From: Bdellovibrionales bacterium
GTDB taxonomy: Bacteria > Myxococcota > XYA12-FULL-58-9 > SYDY01
Length of the DNA stretch: 64,000 bases
Direction: 5' to 3'
Assembly: GCA_005801425.1 (NCBI GenBank)
Contig: SYDY01000098.1
Span: forward strand, 1-64,000
Part shown: in pieces, positions 42,638 through 51,574 of the stretch
How positions within the stretch are numbered: the stretch's first letter is position 1
How the letters are laid out: every line of letters begins with the position of its first letter
Program-made: the position numbers and the translations under genes
Notes under the pieces: model-generated
The model's database searches: none
What the model saw: only the letters and a program-made list of their open reading frames with translations
Told to the model about the DNA's origin: nothing

Positions 42638-44559
42638 ACGAGCCATCAGAAAAATCCGAGAATGCAAATGCACCCACGGTGATCCATTTGCAGCGGCCTG
42701 CCTTGTGGAGTGCTGGGCTCATTTTTGCGTCGGTGATCGCAGTTCTTTATGGCATTGATTTGGTGCAAGAAATTAAACCACGTCTTTCGGAAGAAACTTT
42801 GTTCGATGATCTCAAAGTCGCGTTGACTGTTTTTTCTTGTTACGTGCTGGGGCTGATCGCCATTTTGTTGCGGCGTGCCTGGATCCGTAAAAAACCGCTC
42901 CCCCCATTTATTGTGGCCGATCAGTATATCGCGTTCCCAAGGCACCTCGAAAGCAACGAAGTAGTACAGGTGCCCTATACCGAACTGATGGCGCTGTCTT
43001 TGCGCGGCCATCCTAGCGCAGGACGCATTGTGGTTGAAACGGGAGAGAGAAGTTACATTTTGGCGCCCGGCGGTCTTGAAAGTGAAAATGAAGCCGAACG
43101 GATTGCACTGGGGGTTCGTGAGCGTGTGTTGATGTTGCCAGACGGCAACGCGATCATTGAACGCATGCAATCCCAACGCAATGCTGCCATGGTGCTTCTT
43201 GAGCGAAAGCCATGGGCAACCCACGGATTGATGGGAATTTGTGGTGTGTTTTTTCTTAACATGGTGATGTCATCATCCATTGCACCGCCGACACAATTGA
43301 TCGCATGGGGCGCACTCGTTCCTGCATTGTTAAAAACTCCGCAGGAAATATATCGTACCTTATCCCATACCGTGGTGCTTGATGGCCCGCTCGAAGCGTT
43401 GATGGCTATGTTGCTTCTGTATCACCTGGGCAGTGCTCTTGAACGTCTCATCGGGACTGCACGAACCATTATACTGTATGGGATCTGTCTCATGGCAGGC
43501 AGTGCAGGGGTGATGCTGGTGGGAACCCGTGCTATTTACGCAGGACCGTGGGCTTTGCTTGCGGGCGTTTTGGGCGCGCTGTTTGCAATCCATCGATCGA
43601 AGTCGGCATCTCTTCCTCCAGGGTATCGTCAACCAGGCGGCTGGGCTCTGCGTGCGGTTGTTTTGATGGTTCTTGCGCCCACATTTCTTCCTACGGATCT
43701 TGTGCATATCGGTGCGGGATTTATTGTAGGTCTTATTGCGGGCTTTATGATGCCTATGGAATTGCCTAAGCCACTCTTGCGCGGCGCGGTAATGCTTCAA
43801 AGTACATTTTCGAGGCAAGCGGTTTTGCAACCTGCGTTTATTACAGCCTGCTTGCTGGTGGGACTTTTCGCATCCGCACTCGGGGCATCGGTTGTTTTTG
43901 CATCGCGTTTTGATGGCGAGGCTGCGCGGCAAAGCGCTGCACTTTTGATCGAGGATCCACGAACGCCGGCCACAGAGCTTAATCGTATGGCATGGCATTG
44001 GGCTATTGATCCCAATGCACCCGAGTCTGATGTGCGTGTCGCCGAAAATGCGGCGCGGGTGGCTGTGATGCGAGAGCCGGGTGAACCCATGTTTTCGGAT
44101 ACCCATGCCTATACATTAAACAGACTGGGATCCCATGAAGAAGCGATTGCGCTACAGCGCGAGGTTGTTCGCATGCAACCTGCGATGCCAATTTATGCAA
44201 GGCATCTGGCTGACTTTTTGATTGCGGATCCCAAACCTCTCGTAGGGGTCGATGGCTTTTCGGCCTCCGTGCGTGAAGATGCAAGCAATCTGACGTTACC
44301 GCCGACACTGACACTAGCAGGGGCGACCGGCGCTGGCCCATTCCCTCAGGAAATTTTTGCACTTCTCGCCCATGACAAAGAACCCCTTGCCTTGGTGCGC
44401 GCTGTGGTTGTTGTAGAGCCAGGCAAGCCTATCGAAAAATCACTTGCTGATTTGCGTGCCGTGACACCACCGCAGGAAGGTGCTCATTGGCGTGTGGTGT
44501 CGGTGCGTCCAGCAGTTTCAGCTGATCCACAACGATGGCTTGTTTGGGTTTTTAAGTAA
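42634..44559 (+). CDS. Rhomboid-like membrane protein lacking the catalytic Ser, with PH-like and TPR parts
   Basis: A 641-residue protein starting at TTG inside the hemH stop. Two helices (about 25-40 and 62-80) are followed by a cytosolic PH-like beta segment (about 90-165). Then comes a rhomboid-type bundle (about 195-375) with LYHLGSALERLIG and HIGAGFIVGLIAG (His358). Where active rhomboids have GASG with the serine nucleophile, this protein reads GPWA (304-307), so it should be an inactive pseudoprotease. Another helix (about 395-415) leads to a TPR-like region (about 440-515; LNRLGSHEEAIALQREVVRMQP). It may bind membrane clients rather than cleave them. Coupling to hemH is by overlap only. 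Confidence 0.75.
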   Translation: MNEPSEKSENANAPTVIHLQRPALWSAGLIFASVIAVLYGIDLVQEIKPRLSEETLFDDLKVALTVFSCYVLGLIAILLRRAWIRKKPLPPFIVADQYIAFPRHLESNEVVQVPYTELMALSLRGHPSAGRIVVETGERSYILAPGGLESENEAERIALGVRERVLMLPDGNAIIERMQSQRNAAMVLLERKPWATHGLMGICGVFFLNMVMSSSIAPPTQLIAWGALVPALLKTPQEIYRTLSHTVVLDGPLEALMAMLLLYHLGSALERLIGTARTIILYGICLMAGSAGVMLVGTRAIYAGPWALLAGVLGALFAIHRSKSASLPPGYRQPGGWALRAVVLMVLAPTFLPTDLVHIGAGFIVGLIAGFMMPMELPKPLLRGAVMLQSTFSRQAVLQPAFITACLLVGLFASALGASVVFASRFDGEAARQSAALLIEDPRTPATELNRMAWHWAIDPNAPESDVRVAENAARVAVMREPGEPMFSDTHAYTLNRLGSHEEAIALQREVVRMQPAMPIYARHLADFLIADPKPLVGVDGFSASVREDASNLTLPPTLTLAGATGAGPFPQEIFALLAHDKEPLALVRAVVVVEPGKPIEKSLADLRAVTPPQEGAHWRVVSVRPAVSADPQRWLVWVFK

Positions 44560-44600
44560 CAAGGGACTTGGAAATTACCGATATACCGTTTATTGGCACG

Positions 44601-44668
44601 CTGGATCCCCGCTTTCGCGAGGATGACGATGATAGAAAGATGTCATCTCCGCGAAAGCGGGGATCCAG
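44601..44668. repeat. Inverted pair of family-B repeats before transketolase
   Basis: Copies at 44601-44627 (CTGGATCCCCGCTTTCGCGA...) and 44642-44668 (inverse orientation) are separated by 14 bases and can pair into one long stem. They lie just before the transketolase ribosome-binding site. Confidence 0.85.
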
Positions 44669-44685
44669 TTTTAAATGAGGCCCCC

Positions 44686-46686
44686 ATGAATACCACGCGC
44701 CGACCTTTTTCAGATCTCGATCGCAAAGCTGTAAATACGATTAGGCTTCTGGCTGTAGATGCCGTTGAAAAGGCCAATTCCGGCCATCCTGGCTTGCCTT
44801 TGGGCGCTGCACCCATGGCTTATGTGCTGTGGTCACGCCATTTGCGCCATAGCGCCAATCACGCCCAGTGGCTTGATCGTGATCGCTTTGTCTTGTCACC
44901 TGGCCATGGCAGTGCGTTGATCTATAGTTTGTTGCACGTGTTTGGTTACGGCGTCAGCATTGATGATATGAAGAGTTTTCGGCAATGGGGCAGCAAAACA
45001 CCAGGACATCCCGAGTTCGGCCATACATCGGGTATTGAAGCGACCACAGGACCCCTCGGACAGGGGACAGCCAATGTGGTGGGTATGGCGGTGGCAGAGC
45101 GCATGCTTTCCCACCGTTTTAATCGCGAGGATCACACGGTTGTCGATCATTTTACCTACGCCATCGTTTCCGACGGTGATTTGATGGAAGGCATCAGCCA
45201 CGAAGCAGCAGCGCTTGCAGGGCATTGGAAACTTGGCAAGTTGATTTATTTGTACGATGCCAACGATATCTGCTTGGACGGCCCCACCTGCATGGCCTTT
45301 ACCGACGACGTGCGCACACGTTACGAAAGTTGCGGTTGGCATGTTTTGCAAGTCAACGACGGAAACAATGATCTCGACGCACTCGATGACGCGATCACGC
45401 AGGCCAAATTGGAAACGGGGCGGCCCTCGCTGATCATCGTCAAAACGATCATCGCGTTTGGTGCGCCTAAAAAAGCGGGCACATCAGGGGCCCATGGCGC
45501 GCCTCTGGGCGCTGAAGAAGTACGTGGTTTAAAACAAGCCCTAGGGGTGGATCCTGATCGTATCTTTGCCGTGGATGATGATGTTGCAGCGCACTTTGCA
45601 GCGATACGCCAAGAGGGCGAAGCAGCTTTTGTTGCATGGGAACGCAAACATGCAGCGTATGCCAAATCCGAACCCGATCTTGCGCGTCAATTGGATGATG
45701 TGATGGCGGGCCGGCTTCCCGCCCATTGGGACGCGGCGCTGCCTGTTTGGAAATCGACTGAGAAACCCGTGGCAACACGTACAGCATCAGGAAAAATACT
45801 CAATGCCATCGCGGCAGCGGTACCCGAGTTTATCGGCGGCGATGCAGATCTTTCATGCTCTACAAAAACGTCGATCACCGGAGGTGGTTCGTTTGATGGC
45901 GTGACCGGTTCGGGTCGTAATATTCATTATGGTGTGCGCGAGCATGCCATGACCGCCATTCAAAATGGCATTGCCTATCACGGTGGTGTGCGCGCGTTTA
46001 CATCCACTTTTTTTGTATTTAGCGATTACATGCGGCCTGCAGTGCGTGTGGCAGCATTGTCGAAACTTCCAACGATTTATGTGTGGACCCATGATTCTGT
46101 GGCGGTTGGCGAAGATGGTCCAACGCATCAGCCCGTAGAACATTTGATGGCATTGCGCGTGATGCCAGGTCTCACGCTTTTGCGCCCAGCCGATGCCAAT
46201 GAAACCCGTGCTGCATGGCGTGTGGCCATGCAAAGCACACACCCTGTGGGTTTGGTGCTGAGTCGTCAAGATCTACCTATCCTAAAAACAGAAGCCGATG
46301 TGGATGCCGGCGTGACCCGCGGTGCTTATGTGGTGGCGCCAGGCGACGATGGAATTATTATCGCCACAGGCTCCGAAGTGAGCGTGGCCATGGAAGCGCG
46401 AAAACTTCTGGCGGAGCGTGGCATGCATGTTCGCGTGGTGTCTATGCCTTCATGGGATCTCTTTGAAGCACAAGACCCTGCCTATCATGAAATCGTTTTG
46501 CCATCGGCTATCACGCGTCGTGTCTCTGTTGAAGCGGGTGCAACATTTGGTTGGCAGCGTTTTGTGGGTGCCAAGGGCCGAATGCTCGGCATCGATCATT
46601 TTGGAGCATCTGCACCTGGGGAGATAGTTCTCCTAAAATTTGGGTTCACCGCTGAGCGCGTGGTATCTCTCCTAGCTGATAATTAG
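44686..46686 (+). CDS. tkt: Transketolase
   Basis: A 666-residue enzyme from the ATG at 44686 (GAGG upstream); upstream in-frame sequence is only translated repeat. It moves two-carbon units in the pentose phosphate pathway using thiamine diphosphate. Motifs: [16 protein letters not shown] near the start, the thiamine-binding [14 protein letters not shown]...[11 protein letters not shown], and the pyrimidine part with [13 protein letters not shown] and [21 protein letters not shown]. The protein ends at a normal place. A weak terminator follows. With the aldolase and MetK it represents core metabolism. Confidence 0.96.
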   Translation: MNTTRRPFSDLDRKAVNTIRLLAVDAVEKANSGHPGLPLGAAPMAYVLWSRHLRHSANHAQWLDRDRFVLSPGHGSALIYSLLHVFGYGVSIDDMKSFRQWGSKTPGHPEFGHTSGIEATTGPLGQGTANVVGMAVAERMLSHRFNREDHTVVDHFTYAIVSDGDLMEGISHEAAALAGHWKLGKLIYLYDANDICLDGPTCMAFTDDVRTRYESCGWHVLQVNDGNNDLDALDDAITQAKLETGRPSLIIVKTIIAFGAPKKAGTSGAHGAPLGAEEVRGLKQALGVDPDRIFAVDDDVAAHFAAIRQEGEAAFVAWERKHAAYAKSEPDLARQLDDVMAGRLPAHWDAALPVWKSTEKPVATRTASGKILNAIAAAVPEFIGGDADLSCSTKTSITGGGSFDGVTGSGRNIHYGVREHAMTAIQNGIAYHGGVRAFTSTFFVFSDYMRPAVRVAALSKLPTIYVWTHDSVAVGEDGPTHQPVEHLMALRVMPGLTLLRPADANETRAAWRVAMQSTHPVGLVLSRQDLPILKTEADVDAGVTRGAYVVAPGDDGIIIATGSEVSVAMEARKLLAERGMHVRVVSMPSWDLFEAQDPAYHEIVLPSAITRRVSVEAGATFGWQRFVGAKGRMLGIDHFGASAPGEIVLLKFGFTAERVVSLLADN

Positions 46687-46689
46687 TAT

Positions 46690-46711
46690 TGCCATATTTT
46701 ATGGCATTTTT
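46690..46711 (+). terminator. Short terminator-like hairpin after transketolase
   Basis: TGCCAT and ATGGCA form a 6-bp stem with a 5-base loop, followed by five T. A second TTGCCATTTTTT lies just after it. It starts 4 bases beyond the stop codon. The stem is short, so confidence is moderate. Confidence 0.5.
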
Positions 46712-46737
46712 GTTGCCATTTTTTACGGGGGAGTTTC

Positions 46738-47682
46738 ATGAGAAGCATGAGGTGGTATCGGTGTACATTGCTAGCGGGTTCTATAGGATTGGCTGCATGT
46801 GGGGAAAACGCATCCATGACAGATCTTGTCGATAGTTCGCACTCGGACGGTGCACGCAGTACGTCAGGGGTGGCGCTGCGCATCGATGTTTTGTCAAATA
46901 CGGATGTGTCGGGATTTGTTTTTGATGTCACCAGTTGCCCAGGCACGGGGAACGTGAGCATCACAACGAGGCGGTCGCTTGAAGATCTTGTGATCCCAAG
47001 CGCAGGTGGAACGCCGCCAAACAGTATGCTTGATTCAAATTCGCGTCATCTCTTTGCAGATTATTTTCAAATGCTTGCACCTGGATGTTACGATATCCAT
47101 GTTACGCCGGTTCGGGACAGTCCAACAGGCAATGTGCCTTCAGCAGATTGCATAGATGTAACGGCACGCAATCTTCAAGTAACATCAGGACGCACCACTG
47201 AAATTGTATTGATCAGCCAATGTACCGATCATGGCGATCCTGGTGCAATCGATGTGATTGTAGCCATCAATCACCCGCCGCGCATTGAGCAGATCGCGTT
47301 TGAGAATGGCAAATTTGTGTGCGAAGACGATGCATTTATTGTATGCGCGACTGCGTATGACCCTGATGGTGATCCTATCATGTTTGATTTCTTCTCTGAT
47401 GTGCAAATGGTACAGGTGAGTGAAGGCGCATGCGAATGCACACCACGCGAGGCCCATGCTTCGATTACGGCATGTTGGTCGTATCATGAGAGCATTGAGT
47501 CAGTGGGGGTGCACTCATGGCATGTCAATGTGTATGATCTGATGGAAAACGGCATGCGTTTTGAAGATTATCTGCGTTCACCTCCGCCAAGTTCAACCCA
47601 GGTGGGCAATCCCAATGCGATCTCTCATGCAAGCATGGAAGGTCCATTTTATGTGGTCGATCAAGATCACTGCTTGAATTAG
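46738..47682 (+). CDS. Lipoprotein with PKD-like domain
   Basis: A 314-residue protein with a GGGGGAG ribosome-binding site. The signal peptide ends in a lipobox (IGLAAC). The mature part has an N-terminal beta domain (VALRIDVLSNTDVSGFVFDV, then CYDIHVTPVRD), a common pattern for lipoproteins of this bacterial group. The C-terminal domain contains ATAYDPDGDPIMFDFFSD, the PKD/Ig-like DPDGD motif. It carries about nine Cys in the mature part, likely as disulfides. Function is unknown; a surface or outer-membrane role is inferred. Confidence 0.75.
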   Translation: MRSMRWYRCTLLAGSIGLAACGENASMTDLVDSSHSDGARSTSGVALRIDVLSNTDVSGFVFDVTSCPGTGNVSITTRRSLEDLVIPSAGGTPPNSMLDSNSRHLFADYFQMLAPGCYDIHVTPVRDSPTGNVPSADCIDVTARNLQVTSGRTTEIVLISQCTDHGDPGAIDVIVAINHPPRIEQIAFENGKFVCEDDAFIVCATAYDPDGDPIMFDFFSDVQMVQVSEGACECTPREAHASITACWSYHESIESVGVHSWHVNVYDLMENGMRFEDYLRSPPPSSTQVGNPNAISHASMEGPFYVVDQDHCLN

Positions 47683-47732
47683 GATACCCTAATTTTTTGC
47701 TCCACCAAGCCTGATCTCTTAAGCTCACCCAT

Positions 47733-48497
47733 ATGCCATCAGAAAATCATGAACGGCGCATTCTTTTGCCTTTGACACTTTTAATTGCGGCGCTTTGGAT
47801 CCCCGCGACGGTCGATTATCTGCTGATGCGTTGGATGCTGATTGGGCTTGGCATGGCGTTTGGCCTGACCATGGCGGTTACCGCTGCGCCGAGCACTTCG
47901 TTAACACGCTGGCATGCTGGACTTTTCATTATGTATTTGGTGCATCAATTTGAAGAGCACGGTGTGGATTTTCTCGGTCGACATTACGCGTTTATCGACG
48001 ACATCAATAAAACCATGGGTGCCAAACTGGGTTGTGGTGATGCGTTGCTATGCCCTATGACACCCTATGCCATCATGATGGTCAATACGTGGGTGGTGTG
48101 GCTTCCCATGGTGCTTGCATTGTTTTTGGGTGAACGTCGCGTGGGCATTGGTATCATCGCCGCAGGTGTCCCCGCGGTGAATGGACCTGTGCACATTATT
48201 TCAAGTATCATTCATCAAGAATACAATCCTGGTGTTGTCACATCCATCATTCTATTTGTCCCTATTTGCATTGCATATTACCGCATGGTTCAGCCGCTGC
48301 TTGAAAATCCCCGACGCATGATCATGTTGAGTGTTTTCTACGGTGTGATTGTGCATGTGTTGTTGATGGGCCTTGCCAAACCCATTTTGGTGGATCACCG
48401 CCTCGATGCGCATTTCTATGGCTTGGCCATGTTTCTTTTAGGATTCTTACCGGTAGTGATGGGTGCACGTGGAATTACAATTCGCCGCGTCGTGTGA
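47733..48497 (+). CDS. HXXEE-type membrane protein
   Basis: A 254-residue integral membrane protein with about seven helices. The motif HQFEEHGVDFLG (about 71-82) matches the HXXEE signature, and VNTWVVWLPM plus the later NGPVHIISSIIHQEYNPGVVTS also fit the family. It is larger than the HXXEE protein at 2150-2623 but shares the same arrangement of an HxxEE segment followed by an Asn-Thr helix and a His-rich helix. Its stop overlaps the M18 aminopeptidase start (GTGA), so these two may be made together. Function unknown. Confidence 0.72.
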   Translation: MPSENHERRILLPLTLLIAALWIPATVDYLLMRWMLIGLGMAFGLTMAVTAAPSTSLTRWHAGLFIMYLVHQFEEHGVDFLGRHYAFIDDINKTMGAKLGCGDALLCPMTPYAIMMVNTWVVWLPMVLALFLGERRVGIGIIAAGVPAVNGPVHIISSIIHQEYNPGVVTSIILFVPICIAYYRMVQPLLENPRRMIMLSVFYGVIVHVLLMGLAKPILVDHRLDAHFYGLAMFLLGFLPVVMGARGITIRRVV

Positions 48498-49792
48498 TAT
48501 GCGATCTCGTCATGTTGGATGCATCCAAAGCACGAAATGCGGCGCTCGATCTTCTCACTTATATTCATCAAAGTCCGACACCTTTTCACTGTGTCTCCGA
48601 AACAGCGAAACGTGCACAATCGGCCGGTTTTCTCGGTTTGGATGAAAAATCCGCATGGAAGCTTGACGATGGTCAGGCGTATTTTGTGACGTGTGACGGT
48701 TCTATCATCCTTTGGCGTATGGGAACAGTGCCGGTGGAAAATGCAGGATTGCGCGTGATAGGCGCGCATACCGATTCTCCCAACTTGCGTGTGAAACCTG
48801 TCATTGACGTGCAACATGCAGGATATGCCCAAGTGGGTGTTGAGCCCTATGGAAGTTTGTTACTGCATACGTGGCTTGATCGTGAGTTGGGTGTGGCAGG
48901 ACGTGTGGTGTCGCGTACTGACCAAGGATTGGCTTGTACATTGGTGCGTATTGATCAACCCTTGTTTCGCGTGCCATCGCTCGCCATTCACTTGGATCGC
49001 AATATTCGCGAGGAGGGCGTTAAACTCAATCCGCAAGATCACATGCAACCAGTCATCGGTTTGGAAGGCCCCAATAAAAATATGTTGCGGGAAATGGTCG
49101 CGGAAGCGGCTGGTGTCGATTCTTCAGCAATTTATGGTTTTGATTTATCGTTGTTCGATCTTAATCCACCCTGTTTGGGTGGTGTGGACGAGGCATTTAT
49201 TTTCAGTGCGCGCCTCGACAATCAAGCGATGTGCCATGCTTCATTGTCAGCGTTGCTCGCCGCACCCGCATCGGCGCCAACGCACATGGTTTGTTTGTAC
49301 GATCACGAAGAAGTGGGAAGTGGATCCCATGCGGGGGCGGGCGGAGCATTGGCAGAACGTATCATTGAGCGTCTCATGCCGACACCCGAGAAAAAAGCGC
49401 GTGTGATAAGTCAAAGTTGGCAACTCTCGGCTGATATGGCCCACGCTGTGCATCCCAATTACGAACACCGTCACGAACCTGATCACAGGCCGCGCATGGG
49501 CTTCGGACCGGTTGTGAAAATAAATACACAACAACGTTACGCCACATGTGGGCAAGGTGAAGCCTTGTTTGCCGCGCTGTGTGCCGATGCAGGTACTGTG
49601 TGCCAGAGGTTTGTGGTACGCTCCGATTTGCCCTGTGGAAGCACCATAGGGCCTATTACGGCGGCGCGCTTGGGGATCCGTACGATTGATGTTGGAAATC
49701 CTATGTTGTCGATGCACTCGATCCGTGAGCAAGCGGGGAGTGCCGATCATGGCGTGATGATCGATGTCATGACTAGATTTCTCGCATCATGA
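48494..49792 (+). CDS. M18 family aminopeptidase (aspartyl aminopeptidase type)
   Basis: A 432-residue protein starting at GTG 48494 in a 4-base overlap; ATG at 48512 is an alternative start. It is a dinuclear-zinc exopeptidase. Motifs include IGAHTDSPNLRVKP, DELFDLNPP-type SLFDLNPPCLGGVDEAFIFSARLDNQAM, YDHEEVGSGSHAGAGG and MAHAVHPNYEHRHEPDHRPRMG. M18 enzymes remove acidic or other N-terminal residues from peptides. The protein is cytosolic. It sits just before the secreted protease cluster, but has no secretion signal itself, so it could process peptides taken up after external digestion. Confidence 0.92.
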   Translation: MICDLVMLDASKARNAALDLLTYIHQSPTPFHCVSETAKRAQSAGFLGLDEKSAWKLDDGQAYFVTCDGSIILWRMGTVPVENAGLRVIGAHTDSPNLRVKPVIDVQHAGYAQVGVEPYGSLLLHTWLDRELGVAGRVVSRTDQGLACTLVRIDQPLFRVPSLAIHLDRNIREEGVKLNPQDHMQPVIGLEGPNKNMLREMVAEAAGVDSSAIYGFDLSLFDLNPPCLGGVDEAFIFSARLDNQAMCHASLSALLAAPASAPTHMVCLYDHEEVGSGSHAGAGGALAERIIERLMPTPEKKARVISQSWQLSADMAHAVHPNYEHRHEPDHRPRMGFGPVVKINTQQRYATCGQGEALFAALCADAGTVCQRFVVRSDLPCGSTIGPITAARLGIRTIDVGNPMLSMHSIREQAGSADHGVMIDVMTRFLAS

Positions 49793-49836
49793 TTTTGCGC
49801 TCGCTTATTTTTACAAAATAGCCTATATGACACCAA

Positions 49837-51552
49837 ATGAAATTGTTTACAGATGCATTTTTATGCATTGTTTTTTGTTCTGCGTTGGGTGCATGCCATC
49901 CAGGCAATCTCGCATCGGAAGCAATTTCTGACGATGGATCCCACGACTCCGATACCCTTGTTGATGGCAATCTTTACGACCCAAACACAGCAGACGACAG
50001 AGCGAACAACAGCATTGCGTATCTCGGTGGTGCAGGGGGCTGTACGGCCACGTTGATCGCACCCCAGGTGTTGCTCACGGCTGGCCATTGCGCACCCGAT
50101 CCAGACGGTGTTGGTCAAGAATATCTGGTGGGGTTTCCTGCACCGTTGAGCGCTGCAAAGGACAGTCTCTATCGCGCAACCCATACGCTGGGAAAATATC
50201 CTGTTTTTCTCACAGTCGCCCATGAGCGCGTGGCGCATCCCGAATGGAAGGGCTGTGTTGGGGAGTTTAAATATGTCGATGTGGGTACACAGTTTGCTAC
50301 ACAGTGTGCCGATGGCACTCAGAGTGCCCGTGGTAAGCTGTATCTCGAAGATCTCTGTGATAGCATGCGCAGCGGAACAAGTGGCAATACGCGCCTTGCG
50401 GGTCGTGCAGCGTGCGAAACAAGCGCCAATGGACGTTTGACCGATGACGGTATCACGTGCGCGTTATTGGGTTTTTCCATCATGCTGCAACCAGTCAACC
50501 GCGATGCGTACCGTGGAATAAACGACAAAGCGACATTCGAGGCGACCTACGCCCATGATATGCTTGCGCTTCGCAATGCGATTATTCCGAATCGTGATGA
50601 TTTGGTACATGCTGAGTCGGTGACGTGTTCTATGGGTGATGGATCTATTGCACGTGTGGGTTACGATATTGCACTTATTAAACTCGATGCCCCGATGCCT
50701 TCCGATGTGAACCCAGAGCGCGTTTTGAGCCAATGCAGTGCCGAACGTGTTGTTGCCAATACGCCTGTTCTTGTGTTTGGTTTTGGTGCAACGGTCACCG
50801 ATATTCTCTGGCGCTTAAAGTTTCCATCCGAGCTTAATCCTATTGAAGATGAGAAACCTTTTGGATTGTATACGGGACTTGGTTTGGTGGATTCGGTGTC
50901 GGAACATCTTCTTGCGATCCAAGGTGGACGTTTTTACAACATGCCAGGTCAGTGTCCGGGTGATTCTGGAAGTCCAGTGATGATGGCTGCATCGGGAGGC
51001 AAGCGCCGCGCAATCGCAGGGGTGACGTCAACGTCGCGTGAATTGGATGGATTCTGTCTTTTAGGTGCCGATTACACACGCGTGCAGACGCACAGTGGTT
51101 GGATCAAGAACACCGTCGCAAACTTTCGTGATGCAGCGCTGAAAGAGGATCCAGCAAATGCCGCTGCAATTCAACGTGCATTCGCTTTGGATACAGAAGC
51201 ATGCTGCGGTGATGGGTTTGTTGATTCAGGTGAACGTTGCGATGGCAATTGTCCAACATCTTGTGATGATCATGATATCAAAACAAAAGATGCATTGGTG
51301 GATGTTGGAACGTGTCAAGCACGTTGTGTGTACATGACCATCGAATCGGTTCGATCTGAATCGGATGGATCTGAGTCGGTTGGATCTGGATCGGTCCCCT
51401 CCGGAACAGTCATTTCTGAATCGCCCACCTCGGATGGAGGTGGCGGATGCAATACGGTCGGCAGCAATTCTTTGGGTAGTGTGATTTTTATGATTACATT
51501 GTCATCTCTTGTATTGAATGGTCGTCGAGGAAAGATAAAGCACTGTCCATAG
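49837..51552 (+). CDS. Trypsin-like serine protease lipoprotein with C-terminal anchor (first of four)
   Basis: A 571-residue protein. The signal peptide ends in a lipobox (CSALGAC). The S1 triad is His84 (LLTAGHC), Asp277 (YDIALIKLD) and Ser377 (GDSGSP). The gap between His and Asp is about 190 residues, far longer than the usual 45 or so, with a conserved Cys-containing insert (YLEDLCDSMRSG, CALLGFSIMLQPVNRDAY). After the protease domain come two short disulfide motifs (CCGDGFVDSGERC, CPTSC), a Ser-rich 15-bp tandem repeat and a tail of Gly-Cys, hydrophobic helix and Arg (GCNTVGSNSLG...GRRGK) similar to MYXO-CTERM signals. It probably acts at the cell surface. Closest paralog is the next gene. 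Confidence 0.88.
   Translation: MKLFTDAFLCIVFCSALGACHPGNLASEAISDDGSHDSDTLVDGNLYDPNTADDRANNSIAYLGGAGGCTATLIAPQVLLTAGHCAPDPDGVGQEYLVGFPAPLSAAKDSLYRATHTLGKYPVFLTVAHERVAHPEWKGCVGEFKYVDVGTQFATQCADGTQSARGKLYLEDLCDSMRSGTSGNTRLAGRAACETSANGRLTDDGITCALLGFSIMLQPVNRDAYRGINDKATFEATYAHDMLALRNAIIPNRDDLVHAESVTCSMGDGSIARVGYDIALIKLDAPMPSDVNPERVLSQCSAERVVANTPVLVFGFGATVTDILWRLKFPSELNPIEDEKPFGLYTGLGLVDSVSEHLLAIQGGRFYNMPGQCPGDSGSPVMMAASGGKRRAIAGVTSTSRELDGFCLLGADYTRVQTHSGWIKNTVANFRDAALKEDPANAAAIQRAFALDTEACCGDGFVDSGERCDGNCPTSCDDHDIKTKDALVDVGTCQARCVYMTIESVRSESDGSESVGSGSVPSGTVISESPTSDGGGGCNTVGSNSLGSVIFMITLSSLVLNGRRGKIKHCP
51346..51395 (+). repeat. 15-bp tandem repeat in a protease gene
   Basis: Three 15-bp units and a partial fourth, pattern TCGGnTnGATCTGnn, encode a Ser-rich stretch (SVRSE, SDGSE, SVGSG) between the disulfide motifs and the C-terminal anchor. 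The following paralog has a similar Ser/Asp-rich spacer of different sequence. Confidence 0.75.
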
Positions 51553-51574
51553 AAGTAGAGTACACTCATCTATC

